Shown here: positions 48,262 through 50,961 of the stretch, piece after piece | How the letters are laid out: every line of letters starts with the position of its first letter | Numbering within the stretch: the first letter of the stretch is position 1 | Program-made: the position numbers and the translations under genes | Assembly: GCF_029868625.1 (NCBI RefSeq) | Contig: NZ_JARWOJ010000418.1 | Location: forward strand, 1 to 50,961 | Reading direction: 5' to 3' | DNA from: Nocardia neocaledoniensis | GTDB lineage: Bacteria > Actinomycetota > Actinomycetes > Mycobacteriales > Mycobacteriaceae | Length of the DNA stretch: 50,961 bases | Notes under the pieces: model-generated | What the model was told of the DNA's origin: nothing | Database searches by the model: none | Seen by the model: the letters and a program-made list of their open reading frames with translations, nothing else

Positions 48262-48398
48262 CCTGACCTGCGCAAATGATGCGCAGGTTGGCGCCCCCGG
48301 CAGGACACACAAAACATGGGCAACCGGAAAACGCCTGGTCATCGCGGATTCCTACCCGATCTAGCGATGCTGTCCGGCCGCGACCTATCCTATCGCGC
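48262..48398 (+). repeat. Island-flanking structured repeat, right copy
   Basis: Second copy of the element at 14444. Bases 48299-48344 are identical to 14481-14526. The hairpin arms are here 48267-48274 and 48280-48287 (CCTGCGCA/TGCGCAGG, loop AATGA). It lies 69 bases left of the IS3 element but outside it. Confidence 0.75.
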
Positions 48399-48535
48399 TC
48401 CCATCTACGTTGTGCCTGCGGGTGAGGCACAACGAAGATGCAGTCACGCGTGACCCGGGATAGGTTCGGGGCTGCTGCAGGTGTAGGTGACAATCGAGAT
48501 GGCTTGCCGGGAGGCGGGCCTGAGAGGATGTCACA

Positions 48536-48844
48536 GTGCCCAAGCCGTATCCGAAAGAGTTCCGCGACGACGTGGTCAGGGTCGCCCGCAACCGCGACGA
48601 CGGGGTGACCCTCGACCAGATCGCGGCCGATTTCGGCGTCCATCCGATGACGTTGTCGAAGTGGATGCGCCAAGCCGACGTCGACGACGGGAACAAGCCG
48701 GGAACCACTCGCAGCGAGTCCGCCGAATTGCGTGATGCCCGCCGCCGGATCCGGTTGCTGGAGCAGGAGAACGAGGTCCTGCGGCGCGCGGCTGCCTATT
48801 TGTCCCAGGCTCAGATACCGGGAAAAGGCTCTACCCGCTCGTGA
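48536..48844 (+). CDS. IS3-family transposase OrfA
   Basis: DNA-binding subunit of 102 residues: KPYPKEFRDDVVRVARNRDD, the HTH TLDQIAADFGVHPMTLSKWM, and a C-terminal leucine-zipper-like helix DARRRIRLLEQENEVLRRAA. GTG 48536 starts it. It overlaps orfB by four bases. In this family OrfA and OrfB are often joined by programmed frameshifting to make OrfAB. Confidence 0.9.
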   Translation: MPKPYPKEFRDDVVRVARNRDDGVTLDQIAADFGVHPMTLSKWMRQADVDDGNKPGTTRSESAELRDARRRIRLLEQENEVLRRAAAYLSQAQIPGKGSTRS

Positions 48845-49702
48845 AAGAGCTTGCCGCCGACGGGATCCCCGTGGCGGTGACGTGCCGGGTGCTGCAGCTC
48901 GCTCGCCAGCCCTACTATCGGTGGCTGGCCGATCCGGTGACCGCCGCCGAGGTCGCCGAGGCGTATCGAGCCAATGCGTTGTTCGATGCGCACCGCGACG
49001 ACCCCGAATTCGGCTACCGGTTTCTCGCCGACGAGGCCCACGAAGCCGGTGAGACGATGGCCGAGCGGACCGCGTGGCGGATCTGCTCGAGCAATCGGTG
49101 GTGGAGCGCGTTCGGCAAGTCCCGGCGCGGCAAGAACGCCAAACCAGGGCCGCCTGTCCACGATGATCTGGTGCAGCGGAACTTCCGCAGCGACGCACCA
49201 AATCGTTTGTGGCTCAGCGACATCACCGAACATCGCACCGGTGAAGGCAAGCTGTATTTGTGTGCGGTCAAAGACGTGTTCTCCAACCGGATCATCGGCT
49301 ATTCGATCGATTCACGAATGAAGTCCCGGCTGGCGGTGACCGCGGTGAACAATGCTGTCGCCCGGCGAGGTGATGTGGCCGGTTGCATTCTGCACACCGA
49401 TCGCGGATCTCAGTTCAGGTCAAGGAGATTCGTGCACACGCTCAACCGTCACCGTATGGTCGGATCGATGGGGCGCGTCGGCGCGGCCGGCGACAACGCC
49501 GCCATGGAAAGCTTCTTCAGCCTGCTGCAACGCAACGTGTTGGACCGGCAGCGCTGGGGAAACCCACGATCAGCTCCGGATCGCCATCGTCACCTGGATC
49601 GAACGCACCTATCACCGTCGGCGCCGACAAGCTCGGCTCGGCCGGTTGACCCCGATCGAATTCGAAACCATCATGTCCCCAGCAGCCCGACAGGCTGCTT
49701 AA
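48841..49702 (+). pseudogene. IS3-family transposase OrfB, frameshifted
   Basis: rve integrase-core transposase. N-terminal part LQLARQPYYRWLADP, then the HTH_21-like HRDDPEFGYRFLADE. The DDE residues are visible in RLWLSDITEH (first Asp), GCILHTDRGSQFRS (second Asp) and GAAGDNAAMESFFS (Glu). At the GGGG run 49556-49559 an extra G shifts the frame. The correct ending, LRIAIVTWIERTYHRRRRQA then PIEFETIM, continues in the next frame to 49702. As sequenced, translation runs into the downstream acetyltransferase frame. It is either inactive or a base-calling error. Confidence 0.85.
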
Positions 49703-49848
49703 CCACTGTCACCCGATCTTGCAGCAGCCCCGTTCGCGTGAATCGGCGTCCCGCATCTGCAACTTCCGACGGGTTGCCAGCTCAAACGGGAGTGCGCGCG
49801 GGCAGCCTTCGTCGGAGCGTCGTGTCGAGGTGTAGACCGGCGTTGGTG

Positions 49849-50505
49849 ATGGTGGTCGCGGTGGCGCGCTATTGCGCATCGCGTGTACTCCGTCTCGTGG
49901 TCACCTCGCTACGCACTCCGCGTCGTGTCATTCTTGTCGGCCGAACCTCCAGTGGTGAGCCGGTGATTCTGCGCCCTCCGCGACTGTCCGACGCGTCTAC
50001 CTGGCGCGCGATCCGAATCGCCGACCGTTCGGCGATCGAGCCGTTCTGGCTGACCGACGAGCGGAGCTGGGAATCGCGCCACCGCGAGCGGGTGTGGATT
50101 CACGAGTGGCTATGGTCGAGAGCGGAGGCGAAGGCCGACCGTATCGTGCGCACGGTCATCGAGGTCGGTGGCCGATTCGCGGGACAATGCGACCTGTGGA
50201 TACAGCCTCACGACAAGCGTGGCGAACTCAGTATCTGGGTCGACTCTCGACTGTCCGGGCGCGGCATCGGTGCGGCGGCGGGGCGTCTGATCGTCGGGTA
50301 TGCCTTCGATGAACTGGATCTCGCGCGCGTCACTGCGCCGATAGATGTGGACAATGTCAACTCGAGTCGATTGGTTCGCCGGATCGGGTTGGTGCGTGAA
50401 GGCACGATGGTCAGCTATCTCAGCGTCGGTGGTAGGCGCCGCGATCACGATCTCTGGGCTGTCTCCGCTCAGTCTTGGGAGCGGTATCCGTCGGCCGAGT
50501 TGTGA
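49849..50505 (+). CDS. GNAT family N-acetyltransferase (RimJ/RimL-like)
   Basis: Acetyltransferase of about 218 residues. A basic N-terminal stretch precedes PVILRPPRLSDASTWRAIRI, then IEVGGRFAGQCDLWIQPH, the acetyl-CoA loop region DSRLSGRGIGAAAGRLIVGY, and NVNSSRLVRRIGLVREGTM. The long N-terminal lead and the RxxRLxDA entry match actinobacterial RimJ-type enzymes that acetylate protein N-termini or small molecules. ATG 49849 is the likely start. It lies just outside the IS3 element, and its joining to orfB in one frame is an artefact of the frameshift. Confidence 0.8.
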   Translation: MVVAVARYCASRVLRLVVTSLRTPRRVILVGRTSSGEPVILRPPRLSDASTWRAIRIADRSAIEPFWLTDERSWESRHRERVWIHEWLWSRAEAKADRIVRTVIEVGGRFAGQCDLWIQPHDKRGELSIWVDSRLSGRGIGAAAGRLIVGYAFDELDLARVTAPIDVDNVNSSRLVRRIGLVREGTMVSYLSVGGRRRDHDLWAVSAQSWERYPSAEL

Positions 50506-50611
50506 GACCGGGCAGTCCAGTTTTCGGCGTCTAATACGTAGAGACATAGTAGGTGCATCTTGCGTGCTGCCGGTCCGCGAGCCGTCGGCACGTCGGGCCG
50601 GGAGAGCGGCG

Positions 50612-50756
50612 ATGGGGCATCGTTTCGGGGAACTGGGGAGCGGTTGTGATGGACCGTGCCTGGTCGGCCGACGACACCATCACGGTCCGGCAGGTGTACG
50701 GCGACTTGCTTCGTGACCGAGAGATCGCCTACACGACCGTCATGACGACGGTGGAG
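50612..50756 (+). pseudogene. Partial BlaI/MecI/CopY-type regulator, damaged by G-run errors
   Basis: The frame from ATG 50612 reads MGHRFGEL and then shifts. The next frame gives VVMDRAWSADDTITVRQVYG and DREIAYTTVMTTVE, the winged helix of BlaI/CopY repressors. Restoring one frame needs changes in two G-rich spots (GGGG at 50634-50638 and CGG before TTGTG). Homology stops at about 50756, just before a 20-base G run. TACTA-like sequences upstream (about 50531-50555) resemble the operator at 34352. Confidence 0.6.
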
Positions 50757-50767
50757 GTTTTTGGCCC

Positions 50768-50961
50768 GGGGGGGGGGGGGGGGGGGGCACGCCGCCCCAA
50801 GGGTGGGGGGGGGGGGGCGGGGCGGGGGGGGGGGGCGGGGGGGGGGCTGGGGAGCTTCGGCGGCCGGAGCGGGAGCCGGGGCAGGCTCAGGTTCCGGAGC
50901 GGGAGCAGGCGCGGGAGCGGGCGCCGACGCGGCCGCAGGGGCACCGCTGCCGATCACACCC
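50768..50961. other. Poly-G tract and probable chimeric tail
   Basis: A 20-base G run (50768-50787) is followed by more long G runs, then by a Pro/Ala-repeat coding pattern on the minus strand (APAPAPEPEPAPAPAP). This is best explained as failing base calls or misassembly at a contig end, joined to an unrelated proline-alanine-rich gene. No gene call is made here. Confidence 0.75.

Larger units (their letters stand above)
48468..49731 (+). mobile_element. IS3-family insertion sequence, ends and target duplication visible
   Basis: 1264-bp element. Terminal inverted repeats begin GGGGCTGCTGCA at both ends (21 of 27 positions match, including an inner GGTGACA). The 4-bp direct repeat GTTC flanks it (48464-48467 and 49732-49735), consistent with an IS3-type target duplication. 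It contains orfA and an overlapping orfB; orfB is frameshifted. The intact ends and duplication suggest a recent insertion. Confidence 0.85.

Noticed and set aside
48841..50505. Transposase-acetyltransferase fusion protein (554 codons)
   Set aside because: The fusion exists only because of an extra G at 49556-49559; the true orfB end is in another frame to 49702 and the acetyltransferase has its own start.
50852..50961. Pro/Ala-rich gene on the minus strand at the contig end
   Set aside because: It is joined to the rest only through poly-G runs, so it is probably chimeric and not a real neighbour.

Overview
The window reads as a piece of a high-G+C mycolic-acid actinomycete, most likely Nocardia or a close relative (inference). 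The reasons are MmpL-type RND transporters, a PGRP/LGFP-repeat cell-wall amidase, a FadE5-like acyl-CoA dehydrogenase, mycothiol-type arsenate reductases, a CmtR-like metal sensor, and many GTG starts with ATGA/GTGA overlaps. No rRNA, tRNA or CRISPR array was seen.

Left part (1-14.4 kb), ordinary accessory chromosome: a secreted peptidase-like hydrolase divergent from a TetR regulator; a MarR regulator divergent from a FUSC exporter; a small membrane protein; an AbiEi/AbiEii toxin-antitoxin pair; and an exonuclease III-like enzyme. A second TetR regulator follows, with an acyl-CoA dehydrogenase, a flavin amine oxidase, an aldehyde dehydrogenase and a beta-lactamase-fold hydrolase. Three matching palindromes suggest this TetR controls itself, the dehydrogenase and the amine-oxidase operon, i.e. 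a small amine/fatty-aldehyde catabolic unit.

Middle and right (14.4-48.4 kb), a metal, thiol and arsenic resistance island. It lies between two same-direction copies of an approximately 137-bp element that shares a 46-bp identical core and a hairpin conserved by compensating changes. Inside, in order: an orphan histidine kinase whose response regulator appears to have been cut off after six codons; an MmpL transporter; a CmtR-like sensor, P1B ATPase, LspA, MFS and CadD set; an AraC regulator with a cysteine-rich micro-ORF in front; a PGRP amidase; a sterol desaturase-like protein with a DUF3703 protein; a CsoR/CstR-like repressor with DUF2892 and DUF302 proteins and an MmpL under ATACCC-type operators; a methyltransferase; a DsbA-VKOR-TlpA-TlpA-CcdA extracytoplasmic thiol-redox operon; a MerR (CueR-like) copper region with a frameshifted, truncated copA, a cupredoxin fragment, copZ and two more Cys- or Met/Cys-rich micro-ORFs; and a large arsenic cluster (two flavoproteins, MFS, ArsR-GNAT fusion, ArsR, Acr3, three arsenate reductase-like proteins) closed by a strong terminator.

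Right end (48.4-51 kb): an IS3-family element with intact inverted repeats and a 4-bp target duplication but a frameshifted orfB, a GNAT acetyltransferase, and a damaged BlaI/CopY-type regulator that runs into poly-G. The last ~190 bases look like sequencing or assembly artefact. The frameshifts in copA, orfB and the BlaI gene all lie in G runs, so some could be sequencing errors.

The most novel signals are the three Cys- or Met-rich micro-ORFs with strong ribosome binding sites at metal-regulated positions, and the paired structured repeat that brackets the island.
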